Below are positions 49,786 to 58,521 of a DNA stretch of 64,000 bases, piece by piece; positions within the stretch are counted from its first letter, which is position 1, and each line of letters starts with the position of its first letter. Made by a program: the position numbers and the translations under genes. Origin of the DNA: CAZYSK01 sp964649415 (lineage in GTDB: Bacteria; Chloroflexota; Anaerolineae; B4-G1); NCBI GenBank assembly GCA_964649415.1, contig CAZYSK010000021.1:1-64000 (forward strand). Reading direction: 5' to 3'. The notes below the pieces were generated by a model, which saw only the letters and a program-made list of their open reading frames with translations, made no database searches and had not been told where the DNA came from.

Positions 49786-50721
49786 ATGATACTCATCACC
49801 GGCGCTACAGGCTTCGTGGGCCGCGCCGTCGTACACGAGCTGTCAGCCGATAGCCACGAGGTGCGTTGCTTGCTGCGCCCCTCCCATCGCGAACAGCGGC
49901 TGGCTACGGGTATCCCCTTCTCCACAATCTCGGCCAGCATGAACGACCTGCCCGCCCTGCGCACGGCCATGCAACAGGTGAGCACGGTCGTTCACCTGAC
50001 GGGCGAGGAGGACCTGGATCGAGAAGGGATGATGCGCACCCACGTCGAAGATACCATCAACCTCGTCACGGCAGCACAGGAGACCGGCGCGCGCCGCTTC
50101 ATATACCTGAGCCGCCTGGGGGCCGATCGCGCCTCCGCCTACCCCATCTCGCGCGCCCGGGGAGAGGCCGAGGCCGTCGCCCGCGAAAGCGGCCTGGACG
50201 TCACCATCATCCAGGCGTGCACGCTCTATGGCCCCGAGGACATGTCCACCAACGTGCTCGTCATGTTGGCCAAGGTGATCCCCTTCGTGCTGCCCATCCC
50301 CGAAACGGGGATGGCCCGTTTCCAGCCAGTGTGGATCAACGACCTGGCCAGGTGCATCGTCGCCACGTTGGACCGGGACGACCTCATCGGGCAGACGATA
50401 CCCATCGGCGGGCCAGAGCGCTTCTCATTCGAACAGATGGTGGCGGAGGTACTGGCGGCCGCGGGTATGCGCAGGCGGCTGGTGCACGTGCGCATGCCCC
50501 TGGTTCGAGGCGTGATCAGGCTACTCAGCTCGGCGCTGCCACGCACCCCCGTGCCGTCCTGGTGGCTCGATCTGCTCACCACGGGCAACACGACGGACCT
50601 GGTGACCATCCCACGGCACTTCGACTTCGAACCCTGCCGCTTCGCCGAGTGCCTCGATCACGTGCGCGAGAAGCGCCCCTGGCGGCGCGATCTGCTGCGC
50701 ATCGCCCTGAATCGCGTTTGA
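49786..50721 (+). CDS. NAD(P)-binding atypical SDR (NDUFA9/NmrA-like)
   Basis: 311 residues. The Rossmann loop MILITGATGFVGRAVVHEL opens the protein; HEVRCLLRPSHRE is the cofactor-specificity region. FIYLSRLGADRASAYPISRARGEAEAVARESGLDVTIIQACTLYGPEDMS is typical of atypical SDRs related to complex I NDUFA9 and isoflavone-reductase-like proteins, in which the catalytic Tyr is often lost. The C-terminal part (FSFEQMVAEVLAAAGMRRRLVHVRMPLVRG) is normal for the group. Role unknown; electron-transfer assembly or quinone-related functions are known for relatives. Confidence 0.85.
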   Translation: MILITGATGFVGRAVVHELSADSHEVRCLLRPSHREQRLATGIPFSTISASMNDLPALRTAMQQVSTVVHLTGEEDLDREGMMRTHVEDTINLVTAAQETGARRFIYLSRLGADRASAYPISRARGEAEAVARESGLDVTIIQACTLYGPEDMSTNVLVMLAKVIPFVLPIPETGMARFQPVWINDLARCIVATLDRDDLIGQTIPIGGPERFSFEQMVAEVLAAAGMRRRLVHVRMPLVRGVIRLLSSALPRTPVPSWWLDLLTTGNTTDLVTIPRHFDFEPCRFAECLDHVREKRPWRRDLLRIALNRV

Positions 50722-50738
50722 CCGGCTAGGGGCGCAGT

Positions 50739-50836
50739 TGACCGGGTAGGGGCGCGGTTGCCGCGCCCAGCGCACTTGTAGAGGCGCGGTCGCCGCGCCC
50801 AGGCCACTTGTAGAGGCGCGGTCGCCGCGCCCAGGC
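50739..50836. repeat. Tandem 32-bp GC hairpin repeats
   Basis: Two identical 32-base units (50773-50804 and 50805-50836), each containing GGCGCGG-TCGCCGCGCC, follow a diverged unit at about 50739-50772. They lie in the 291-base space between the SDR gene and mreB, which otherwise shows no gene. Similar hairpins occur near 6353 and 15305. Confidence 0.8.
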
Positions 50837-51012
50837 GTTGCCGGGGGCTGCTGGACAAATCCCTGGAAATCGTGTATCATTCCAGCATTCTATCCTGATT
50901 ATGTGCAGTTGCTGCACACCGCGTGGCAGCCCCAGGACAGACGAGGTGACGAGAGAGCACGGCAGAAGCATCCGCCCGCCTCTACACCGGAAACCGGCGA
51001 CAAGGAGACTGA

Positions 51013-52017
51013 ATGGCAGGCAAGCAACTGGGAATTGACCTGGGTACGGTGAACGTACTGGTGTACGTGCACGGGCGGGGCGTCGTCCTGCAGGAGCCAT
51101 CAGTCGTCGCCATCTCGTCTGAGGAATACAAGATCGTGGCCGTCGGTGAGGAGGCCAAGATGATGCTCGGTCGCACGCCGGACGCCATTGACGTGGTGCG
51201 TCCGCTGCGCGAAGGCGTCATCGCCGACTACCGCGTCACCCAGCGCATGCTCGAATACTTCATCCGCAAGGCCGCCGGGGGCCTGGGCATCTTCAGGCCG
51301 CGCGTGATGATCAGCGTGCCGTACGGGGTGACCAGCGTGGAGAAGCGCGCCGTGCGCGAGGCCGCGCTCGAAGCGGGAGCAGGCCGGGCGCACCTGATCC
51401 CCGAGCCTCTGGCCGGGGCGCTCGGAGCGGGCCTGCCCATCGGCAGCCCCTCCGGTAACATGGTCCTGGACATGGGCGGCGGGGCATCAGAGGCAGCCGT
51501 CATCTCGGTGAACGGCATCGTCGTCGCGCACTCGGCCCGCGTCGGCGGCCTGCGCATGGACGAGGCCATCGCCGGATACGTGCGACGCAAGTACAACCTG
51601 ATGATCGGCCAGCCGACGGCCGAGGCGATCAAGATCCGCATCGGCTCCGCGCTGCCCCTCGATGAGAACCCCAAGATGGAGGTGCAGGGCCGCGATCAGG
51701 TCGCCGGACTGCCCCGCACGATCACCGTCACCAACGAGGAAGTGACCGAGGCCCTGGCGGAACCCCTCTCGGCCGTCGTCGGCGTGGTCAAGACGGTCCT
51801 GGAAAGGACGCCGCCCGAGCTGTCGTCGGACATCATCGACCGCGGCATGGTCATGGTGGGCGGCGGAGCCCTGCTGCGCAAGGTGGACGAGCTCATCATC
51901 CGCGAGACCGGCGTCCCGGCCTACGTGGCCGACGCCCCGATCGCGTGCGTGTCGATGGGGGCGGGGAAGGCATTGGAGCAGTACGAGATTCTCCGCCGCA
52001 GCGTGCCCGGTCTGTAG
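51013..52017 (+). CDS. mreB: Rod-shape-determining actin homologue MreB
   Basis: 334-residue cytoskeletal ATPase that organises cell-wall synthesis. Phosphate 1 motif is LGIDLGTVNVLVYV, phosphate 2 is NMVLDMGGGASEAAVISV, the connecting and adenosine motifs include MVMVGGGALLRKVDELI. ISVPYGVTSVEKRAVREAA is the classic MreB segment. Full length. mreC and mreD do not follow; the next gene is on the other strand. ATG 51013 has AAGGAG upstream. Confidence 0.95.
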   Translation: MAGKQLGIDLGTVNVLVYVHGRGVVLQEPSVVAISSEEYKIVAVGEEAKMMLGRTPDAIDVVRPLREGVIADYRVTQRMLEYFIRKAAGGLGIFRPRVMISVPYGVTSVEKRAVREAALEAGAGRAHLIPEPLAGALGAGLPIGSPSGNMVLDMGGGASEAAVISVNGIVVAHSARVGGLRMDEAIAGYVRRKYNLMIGQPTAEAIKIRIGSALPLDENPKMEVQGRDQVAGLPRTITVTNEEVTEALAEPLSAVVGVVKTVLERTPPELSSDIIDRGMVMVGGGALLRKVDELIIRETGVPAYVADAPIACVSMGAGKALEQYEILRRSVPGL

Positions 52018-53988
52018 TCAAGAAACCAAGTTTTTGGGAAAAACCTGGTTTCTTTCGCGCCTCTCTGCACCCCTGCGTTGAAACGCCAGCACCGCGTACA
52101 CGTCCACGCGCACCCTCAAAGAACGACCTTCGAGCACGCGGGTCTCCTCCACGTCCGGCGAGAGCACCCGCGCCTCCACGGGCCACGGCAGGCTGACCTC
52201 GACGTCCTGCGGCGCGCCGGCGTAGTTGACCAGGTGCAGTTGATCCATCTCGCCCTGGCGCCACCACTCGATCAGGACCGGCTCTCCGGCCTGCACGCAA
52301 GGGAGCGCGACCCCGTCCAGTTCCTCCAGCAACGCTGCCCGTTCCTCCGGCGTGGGCACGCGGAAGAGCGGGTTGTAGTCCGGCCCACCCTGCAGCAGCC
52401 GCTGAGTGGCGTGCGTACGGTCGAGCAGTTGCCGGAAAGCCGGGCGGTCGAAATAGCCCCGGTAGACCGCCATTGCCACCCGTCCCACGGCCGCCCGCAG
52501 CACCGGATGGCGCTGTAGAAACGTGCGACCGGGCCGTTCCCGCGGCCAGACCAACGGCACGCCCGGGCACGCCTCCCCCAGCGCCAGCACGCGCCCGCCC
52601 GCGGCGGCGAACTGCGACAGCCGCGCCTGCAATCCATCGCCACCCCCCGGCGGGACGAGCAGTGTGCGCACCCCGTCCCAACTGCCGGGGCCGACGATGC
52701 GGTAGGGCAATCCGGCCGCAAGTAACGCCTGGCAGGCGGCGAAGGTGAGCGGCGCGGCGTAGCGCCAGTCGAAGGGCAGCGTGTCGTAGGGGAAGTACAC
52801 CGCCAGCGGCGAGATCTCGCGCCGCTCCTCGTACAGCCCCGCGTGCGCCGCCAGCCAGCCGTGAATGCGCCCCAGCGCCTCCCGCTCCTCGGCGAAGGGC
52901 GCGCCCGTCAGCAGCGTGAAGCCGCCGTCCCGGAGGTCGAAGAACTCGGTGCCCTTGACGACCGTCGCCGTGCCACACGCGGCCCCCTCGGCGACGGCAC
53001 GCCGGAAGTTGCGCGCGGGATAGACCGGGTCGAAGCCGATGCCCGCCATATACGGATCCGTCGTCACCGGCATGCCGCCCGACCAGGCGCGGGCCGCCTT
53101 GCACGTGATGCTGTTCACCACGGGCGTGCCATCGGCCGCCAGGTGAGGCAGGCTGTGATCCTCGATCATGAGCGCGTCAGAGAAGCCGACCGCCCGGCGC
53201 AGGTCCACGCCGAACTCGGCGTAGTGGTTGCAGTTCACCGCGTCGTACACGTTCTCGGTCACCACCACGCCAGGGCGCAGCGAGCGCGCGTAGTCCGCCA
53301 GCTCACCGATGAAATCCCACATCACCCCGGCCCGCCAGTCCAGATAGTGGCGCGTCTGCGGATCCTCGGGATCCAGGTGCGCCGGGATCTCCCGCCCCCC
53401 GGAGGCCGCCGCGTAGGCCTCCCGGCAGCGCGGGCAGGCGCAGCCCGCGCCGGTCACCCAGGTGTCGAAGAGGGACAGCGCGTGCAGCCCCATCCAGGGA
53501 TTGTCGAAGAACACCCCATCGGCCCCCGCCTCGACGATCTCGCGCGCCCGCTGGCGCAACTGCTCCCGCCATCCCGGGTGCAGCCAACACGTCATGTAGC
53601 GACCCGTGTAGTAGTGAATCAGCCGGCCCCGCCGGTCGCGCGCGTACCAATCCACCTCCCGGTGGGACCCGTCGTATACGCAGTTGGAGAGCTGCACGTA
53701 GCCAAACACACGCAGCCCGGCCGCGTGGAACACGCCCACGGCCCGGCGGAAGCTCTCCCACTGCTCGGCCTCCTGCTCCGGCGGGAAGCCCCAGTTATGC
53801 ATCAGATACGCCCAGTTGAAGCCCGCCTGGGCCAGCAGCCGCGCGGCATCGGCAGCGTGGCCATCGAGATGGACGGCCTCGTTGACCGGCGCGCCCATGA
53901 ACTTGAGCCGGTTCATACGGACCGTGGCCGGCCCGGCCCAGAAGTAGACCGGGCGATGACGGCCGACGGCGAACAGATCAGTCTGCAT
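52018..53988 (-). CDS. TIM-barrel glycoside-hydrolase-like protein
   Basis: About 656 residues, cytoplasmic by appearance. The N-terminal half reads like a (beta/alpha)8 barrel: LLAQAGFNWAYLMHNW, GLRVFGYVQLSN, GADGVFFDNPWMGLH (Asp as possible nucleophile), VVVTENVYDAVNCNHY and DALMIEDHSL. The C-terminal half has a beta-galactosidase-trimerisation-like Rossmann part (RTLLVPPGGGDGLQARLSQFAAAGGRVLALGE) and a final beta-sandwich (DQLHLVNYAGAPQDVEVSLP). A CxxC within ACPRCREAY is unusual. No exact family is claimed. ATG 53988 is chosen for the G-rich site upstream. The last residues (ERNQVFPKNLVS) come from the palindrome at 52021. Confidence 0.65.
   Translation of the reverse strand: MQTDLFAVGRHRPVYFWAGPATVRMNRLKFMGAPVNEAVHLDGHAADAARLLAQAGFNWAYLMHNWGFPPEQEAEQWESFRRAVGVFHAAGLRVFGYVQLSNCVYDGSHREVDWYARDRRGRLIHYYTGRYMTCWLHPGWREQLRQRAREIVEAGADGVFFDNPWMGLHALSLFDTWVTGAGCACPRCREAYAAASGGREIPAHLDPEDPQTRHYLDWRAGVMWDFIGELADYARSLRPGVVVTENVYDAVNCNHYAEFGVDLRRAVGFSDALMIEDHSLPHLAADGTPVVNSITCKAARAWSGGMPVTTDPYMAGIGFDPVYPARNFRRAVAEGAACGTATVVKGTEFFDLRDGGFTLLTGAPFAEEREALGRIHGWLAAHAGLYEERREISPLAVYFPYDTLPFDWRYAAPLTFAACQALLAAGLPYRIVGPGSWDGVRTLLVPPGGGDGLQARLSQFAAAGGRVLALGEACPGVPLVWPRERPGRTFLQRHPVLRAAVGRVAMAVYRGYFDRPAFRQLLDRTHATQRLLQGGPDYNPLFRVPTPEERAALLEELDGVALPCVQAGEPVLIEWWRQGEMDQLHLVNYAGAPQDVEVSLPWPVEARVLSPDVEETRVLEGRSLRVRVDVYAVLAFQRRGAERRERNQVFPKNLVS
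52021..52055. repeat. AGAAACCAAG palindrome at the junction of mreB and a convergent gene
   Basis: AGAAACCAAGTTTTTGGG...CCTGGTTTCT at 52021-52053, one mismatch from the family consensus. It starts four bases after the mreB stop and encodes the last dozen residues of the convergent gene that ends at 52018. Confidence 0.85.
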
Positions 53989-54093
53989 GGCCCCCCCCTG
54001 CATTGATGAGAACGGGGGAATTGTAACCTGGGGAGGGACAGAGGGCAAGTGGCGAGCGTCAAGCGTCAAACGTCATCTACCCCCGCCGGCTCC

Positions 54094-54451
54094 TTGACGC
54101 CCGTGCAAAAATCTGGTATACTACGAGTGAACTTTAACAATTGAGCCTTCTACCCGCTTCCGTGTTGCGAGCATCGAGGGGGGTAGGGGCACTTGTGGAG
54201 ATGCTCGCAATCCCACACCAGGCAGGTGCAAGATGTGGGAGCAAGACGATTATGACGTGCCAGATGTGGGGGGCCAAGACAGGACCTATGCGAGCATGAG
54301 GCCGTTTTTTGACCATGTGGAGATGCTCGCAGATTGACATAACGCCAAGAAAAGCGCCGAAAATAGCCCAAAAGGCCCCCGCGAGGCCATTTTCCGGCCT
54401 AAAACGAGCAAACCCGCGCAAAAACGCGCGAAAAACGACAGGGGAAGAAGG
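54094..54451 (+). promoter_or_regulatory. CRISPR leader with promoter and inverted-repeat pairs
   Basis: TTGACG (54094-54099) and TATACT (54117-54122), spaced by 17 bases, point toward the array 330 bases away. Between them and the first repeat lie TGCGAGCAT at 54166-54174 and 54289-54297 and ATGCTCGCA at 54201-54209 and 54323-54331. These make two similar hairpins, each followed by the direct repeat TGTGGAGATGCTCGCA (54194 and 54316). A CCCACA...TGTGGG stem sits inside. No gene is credible here. The less-conserved repeats are at the far end, which also places the leader on this side. Confidence 0.65.
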
Positions 54452-55888
54452 GTAGAAAAGTCCCCAGAGCCCATCCGGGCGCTGAAACTGCGAATGTGTA
54501 AATGAGTGCGAAGTCGCGCTTGCCAGTAGAAAAGTCCCCAGAGCCCATCCGGGCGCTGAAACCTTATTCATACCGCTGCGGCCGCGAATCTTAGCTTGCT
54601 TGTAGAAAAGTCCCCAGAGCCCATCCGGGCGCTGAAACCGGCAGGAACCGATGCCTCGAAGTAGACTGGGACCATGCGGGTAGAAAAGTCCCCAGAGCCC
54701 ATCCGGGCGCTGAAACACACTTGCTAGGTAGTCGACGGCCCTCCATCCCTGGAGAGTAGAAAAGTCCCCAGAGCCCATCCGGGCGCTGAAACACGGGCCC
54801 CATGATGTTGTTAGTAGTTTAGCAAGAGGAGAGGTAGAAAAGTCCCCAGAGCCCATCCGGGCGCTGAAACTACCAGCCGACGGGACGTGCAGATTTTCCC
54901 ATTGGAGTAGAAAAGTCCCCAGAGCCCATCCGGGCGCTGAAACCGGCATCGAGTACTCCGGCCCACAGGCCGCCATCAGTGCCAGCGCCAGGTAGAAAAG
55001 TCCCCAGAGCCCATCCGGGCGCTGAAACTCTACTTCACGTCGTCGCAGATACGACCTTCAGATGTTGCAGACTGGTAGAAAAGTCCCCAGAGCCCATCCG
55101 GGCGCTGAAACCTCTATTAGTCTCCAAGGCGACGTCATGGTGGACGACGCGCGTAGAAAAGTCCCCAGAGCCCATCCGGGCGCTGAAACGTCTGTGGGCA
55201 CGGTTGCGGTGACTATATCGCTGTAGTCAGTAGAAAAGTCCCCAGAGCCCATCCGGGCGCTGAAACCTCGGTATCGTAGGCATAGACCTCCTGATCACTA
55301 CAATTGGTAGAAAAGTCCCCAGAGCCCATCCGGGCGCTGAAACAGGGGCCGGCCTCCGCCAGCATCGCCGCCACCGCCAGTAGAAAAGTCCCCAGAGCCC
55401 ATCCGGGCGCTGAAACGGTGCCCTCACCGACTACCCAAAGTAAACTTGCCGCGGCCACCGTAGAAAAGTCCCCAGAGCCCATCCGGGCGCTGAAACACTT
55501 CAATACTACAAGCAACAAGAACCGGATGAACCCGTAGAAAAGTCCCCAGAGCCCATCCGGGCGCTGAAACTGGTCTCCTCCTCTGCCCACCAGGTTTCGT
55601 AGGCCGCATCGTACTGTAGAAAAGTCCCCAGAGCCCATCCGGGCGCTGAAACACGGAAGAAGTGGAACCCGCTATTGGGCCCCAACGACACCAGTAGAAA
55701 AGTCCCCAGAGCCCATTCGGGCGCTGGAACGGAGACCCTAAAGGTTTCGGAAAACCTTTAGGGTCTTCGCAGCCATTCGGTAGAAGAGTCCAGAGCACAT
55801 GCGCGCGCTGAAACTGGGGAAATGACCGCCATCACCGCAACCAGAGGGACGTAGAAAATTCCCCAGAGCCCATCAGCATCTTCTAAAC
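54452..55888 (+). CRISPR. CRISPR array, 37-bp repeat, 19 repeats (3 degenerate), no cas genes in window
   Basis: Sixteen identical 37-base repeats begin at 54452, 54526, 54602, 54680, 54756, 54834, 54907, 54992, 55075, 55153, 55230, 55307, 55380, 55460, 55534 and 55616. The repeat starts GTAGAAAAGTCCCC, has an internal GCCC-ATCC-GGGC hairpin and ends GCGCTGAAAC. Repeat 17 (55694) has two changes; units 18 (55780-55814) and 19 (55851-55888) are badly degraded. Spacers are 36-49 bases and unlike one another. The ...GAAAC end and the decayed 3' units give plus-strand orientation. Variable spacer length fits type III or some type I systems, but with no cas genes the type cannot be set. The 17th spacer holds a dispersed palindrome. 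Confidence 0.97.
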
Positions 55889-56470
55889 TTGTCAAGTCAG
55901 CAGGAAGCAAACAGGGGGCACCGTCCGAGGATATAGAATATCTCGGTTAACAATATAGGGTGACGGTCACGGCTGGCCCGGCGGCGGCGCGATCCAGTGG
56001 ATGCTACAACCAGGCCAACGGGCTCCCGCCAGTGCAGCCCCACCAACCACGGGATGTAAGATACGGCGTCCAGCGCCCACATCTAACTGCGGTGTACAAT
56101 GGGCTGCTCCGGTGTCCTGGGCGGACGAGATGGGATGAGCCTCAGCCACGCTTTAGGCACGGCGTCGGTGCGCCACGGGGCGCGCTGACGGCGTCGCTCG
56201 TGCCCGTTGCGGGAGCGTCCGGGGGAGCGCCGCAGGCCGGGCCAGGCGTGACCGTGTTTGTGCGTGTCATCGCCGCTGAAGCGTGATCCTACGCGAAGCA
56301 GGGGGATCAACGGCGACGTGTACCGCGTTTGCGGCGGCTACCCCGCCGCTTCTTCTCGGCCTTGAACTCGCGCCGGACGCACGATCAATGTCCGCAGCGA
56401 CGAGCCTTTTCCCCCTCCAAGGCGGGTGTGGACCCCAGAATTCGGATTTTTCTGAAAAATCCGAATTCTT
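55889..56470. other. Non-coding region between CRISPR array and its relic
   Basis: No believable gene. Both strands have open frames, but their residue composition is that of GC-rich noise. A perfect palindrome GAATTCGGATTTTT...AAAAATCCGAATTC sits at about 56440-56469, similar in build but not sequence to the AGAAACCAGG elements. Confidence 0.5.
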
Positions 56471-56471
56471 A

Positions 56472-56800
56472 GTCGACAAGTCCGAGCCCATCCACGCACT
56501 GAAACGGGTAGAGCATGACGGTAGGGTCGCCAGACCACCGGCCTGGAACAGCCGGGGTTGGGAAGGCGCCCTCGTCCGCTGGCCCTGCACCACCTGTTTC
56601 ACGGCACCGCGGCCCCACGCACATCCTCCCCAGAGCCCATCCGGGCGCTGAAACGGAGACCCTAAAGGTTTTCCGAAACCTTTAGGGTCTTCGCAGCCAT
56701 TCGGTAGAAGAGTCCAGAGCACATGCGCGCGCTGAAACTGGGGGCATGATCGCCATCACCGCAACCAGAGGGACGTAGACAAGTCCCCAGGGCCCATTCG
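56472..56800 (+). repeat. Decayed second CRISPR array/duplicated trailer
   Basis: A mutated repeat lies at 56472-56505 (ends CACGCACTGAAAC). A repeat missing its first 9-10 bases, otherwise perfect, is at 56627-56654. Then comes a copy of the array trailer: bases 56627 to about 56800 match 55703 to about 55876 with a constant offset of 924, including the GACCCTAAAGGTTT palindrome and the degraded unit ending GCGCGCTGAAAC (56738). A further faint trace, GAGCCCATTCGAACCCTGAAGC, is at 56972-56993. This records either duplication of the trailer or an older, longer array broken apart. Confidence 0.8.
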
Positions 56801-56812
56801 GGTCGAGCCCAA

Positions 56813-57102
56813 AGAAACCAGGTTTTCAGGAAAAAACCTGGTTTCGGGAAGCGCTTTCCAGGACGTATCTACCCATCCGTGCATTTCCCCATCCGCGGTA
56901 GTCCTGCCCCCCGCCGCAAGGCACTCAATACCCTCTTGACGCAAGACGTTTGACGCATCACGTCTGGCATTGAGCCCATTCGAACCCTGAAGCACTCCAC
57001 GCGCGCGGGGCCGATGCTCTTCCCACGCAACACGCAACACGTTTGACGTCGCCTATTCGGCAGGCAGAAAGAAACCAGGTTTTCAGGAAAAAACCTGGTT
57101 TC
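56813..57102. repeat. Two AGAAACCAGG palindromes
   Basis: AGAAACCAGGTTTTCAGG...CCTGGTTTC at 56813-56845 and an identical copy at 57070-57102. The 224 bases between hold no gene; a GACGTTTGACG-like repeat is seen near 56945 and 57040. Confidence 0.8.
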
Positions 57103-57117
57103 GAGGAGTCCTGACAC

Positions 57118-57149
57118 GAAGCCGCCTGGGACATCTCCCAGGCGGCTTC
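57118..57149 (-). terminator. Terminator after the coiled-coil protein gene
   Basis: GAAGCCGCCTGGGA (57118-57131) pairs perfectly with TCCCAGGCGGCTTC (57136-57149) around four bases, 25 bases beyond the stop at 57174. Confidence 0.85.
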
Positions 57150-57173
57150 ACTCTTTCCTACACTTGCTTGTGT

Positions 57174-58007
57174 CTATGCTGTGCGGATCACCTCCTTCTT
57201 GTCCTTTCCGTTGTTACCCCCTCCATTGCCGCCGTAGGCTGTGGATGGAACCTCGTTGGGGTAGACGGGTCGTTCCCGGCGACCTGGCCGGATGGTCTTG
57301 GTCGTGTCGGCTGCCGCGCTGGGCACCCGCTCTTCCTTCCACATTGCAACTACCACCACGAGAGCCAGAGATACGACGATCAGGCCACCCAGCGACAGAA
57401 CTGCCAGAGAGAAGTTCCGCAGCCTGCGCACTCTCCGTTCCTGTTCCAGCAGAGTCGCCTCTCCCGTTCGCAACTGCCTCCACTGCTCATCAAGGCGTGC
57501 GCGCTCCGCCTTGATGTCCTCCTTCACCCCGGCGAGAGTCGCCCGTTCGGCCTCCAGGCTGTCCCGCGCGTCATCTAGCTCTGCTCGCTCATCCTGGAGC
57601 GCCTTCTTACCCTCGGCCAGACTCGCCTCTTCTGCCTTCAGATTCGCCCACCCCTGGTTCAGGTCGGCCCGCTCGGCATCAAGCTCCGTCCTCTCTTGCT
57701 CAAGATCCTCCCGCTCTTCAGCAAGATTGTCTTGCTCTTCGCTCAGCTTTGCCCACTCCTGCTCTAGCCGCAGCTTCTCAGCTTCGAGGCGCTCCTGGAG
57801 AGAGGGAGCTGAATCTGCCGCAGGCGAAGGGCTGTCTTCAGTCTCTCCCGGCGTCGATGGGGGCGTCGGCTCTTCCCCCGCCGGTGCCTGCTTCCACGCG
57901 GCCTCGACCTCAGGCGGCAGGACCTGAGGGCGAAACACGGCGACGGCGAGAATAACGCCCAGAAGGACTATCGTAAGCGTGAACTTGGTCATGTTCTGTG
58001 CCATCAT
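57174..58007 (-). CDS. Coiled-coil protein with two membrane helices
   Basis: 277 residues. An N-terminal helix (about 8-27) may be a signal anchor. A Pro/Ser/Glu linker (about 38-68) follows, then a continuous coiled coil of about 130 residues rich in Glu, Lys, Leu and Arg (LQERLEAEKLRLEQEWAKLSEEQ...). A second membrane helix (FSLAVLSLGGLIVVSLALVVVVAMW, about 200-225) and a basic Gly/Lys tail complete it. The coiled coil lies between two membrane passes, so both ends should be cytosolic with the coil outside, or the first helix is cleaved. GGGAGGTGG precedes the ATGATG start. Function unknown; a spacer or scaffold role is possible. Confidence 0.75.
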   Translation of the reverse strand: MMAQNMTKFTLTIVLLGVILAVAVFRPQVLPPEVEAAWKQAPAGEEPTPPSTPGETEDSPSPAADSAPSLQERLEAEKLRLEQEWAKLSEEQDNLAEEREDLEQERTELDAERADLNQGWANLKAEEASLAEGKKALQDERAELDDARDSLEAERATLAGVKEDIKAERARLDEQWRQLRTGEATLLEQERRVRRLRNFSLAVLSLGGLIVVSLALVVVVAMWKEERVPSAAADTTKTIRPGRRERPVYPNEVPSTAYGGNGGGNNGKDKKEVIRTA

Positions 58008-58521
58008 TTTGCCACCTCCCTGGTCTCAAGGTCCTAGTCTCAAGGTCTCAAGGTAAACAGCAGATTGATTGGCTCAGTTGATCCCATGCGATGAGACTGG
58101 CTGTCCTCTTGTCTCACCCACATCTTACACTATTCTGAATGACCCCGCATCAGGAGTAGGAATCATCTTCTATGGGTCATACGGGGGGTGGCCAGATAGC
58201 GCTTTTGGCATCCCGATTTCACCCTACACGCGGCACATAACCATCCGCTCCGCGATACACCCTCGCTCCCTCCAGCCTCGTATCCTCCTTCTTACCTATG
58301 TGATCCCGCCGGATACGTAGTTCTTTTGACCCTGTCCAGAATGGGGTGTTCTACTAATGACAGGAGCCGTGTAATGATGTACAATGTGCTTGCCAGGCGC
58401 AGGACGGCCATCGACACGGAGCAGGACCCCCGCGCCTTGTTCGACATGACGGGGCTAAGCACGCCCTCGCCGCATACAGACCCAACGTGCACGGGACGGG
58501 GAATAGTGAGAAGAGGGAAAC
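58008..58521 (+). promoter_or_regulatory. Intergenic region with histidine-kinase promoter
   Basis: Between divergent genes. TCTCAAGGT is repeated three times at about 58022-58053. A promoter-like pair, ATGACA (58357-58362) and TACAAT (58380-58385) with a 17-base spacer, lies about 137 bases before the kinase ATG at 58522. No other gene is convincing in the 514 bases. Confidence 0.55.

Noticed and set aside
54134..55798. Open frames on both strands through the CRISPR array with repeated FSARMGSGDFST or VSAPGWALGTFLL segments
   Set aside because: They are translations of the CRISPR repeat in different frames, not genes.
55943..56110. Possible integron attC site (ATCTAAC and GTTRRRY-like matches)
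   Set aside because: No paired complementary end at the right distance, no stem, and no integrase; chance matches.
55960..56286. A 108-codon open frame on the plus strand
   Set aside because: No homologous motif, no ribosome site, and composition like GC-rich noise beside decayed CRISPR sequence.
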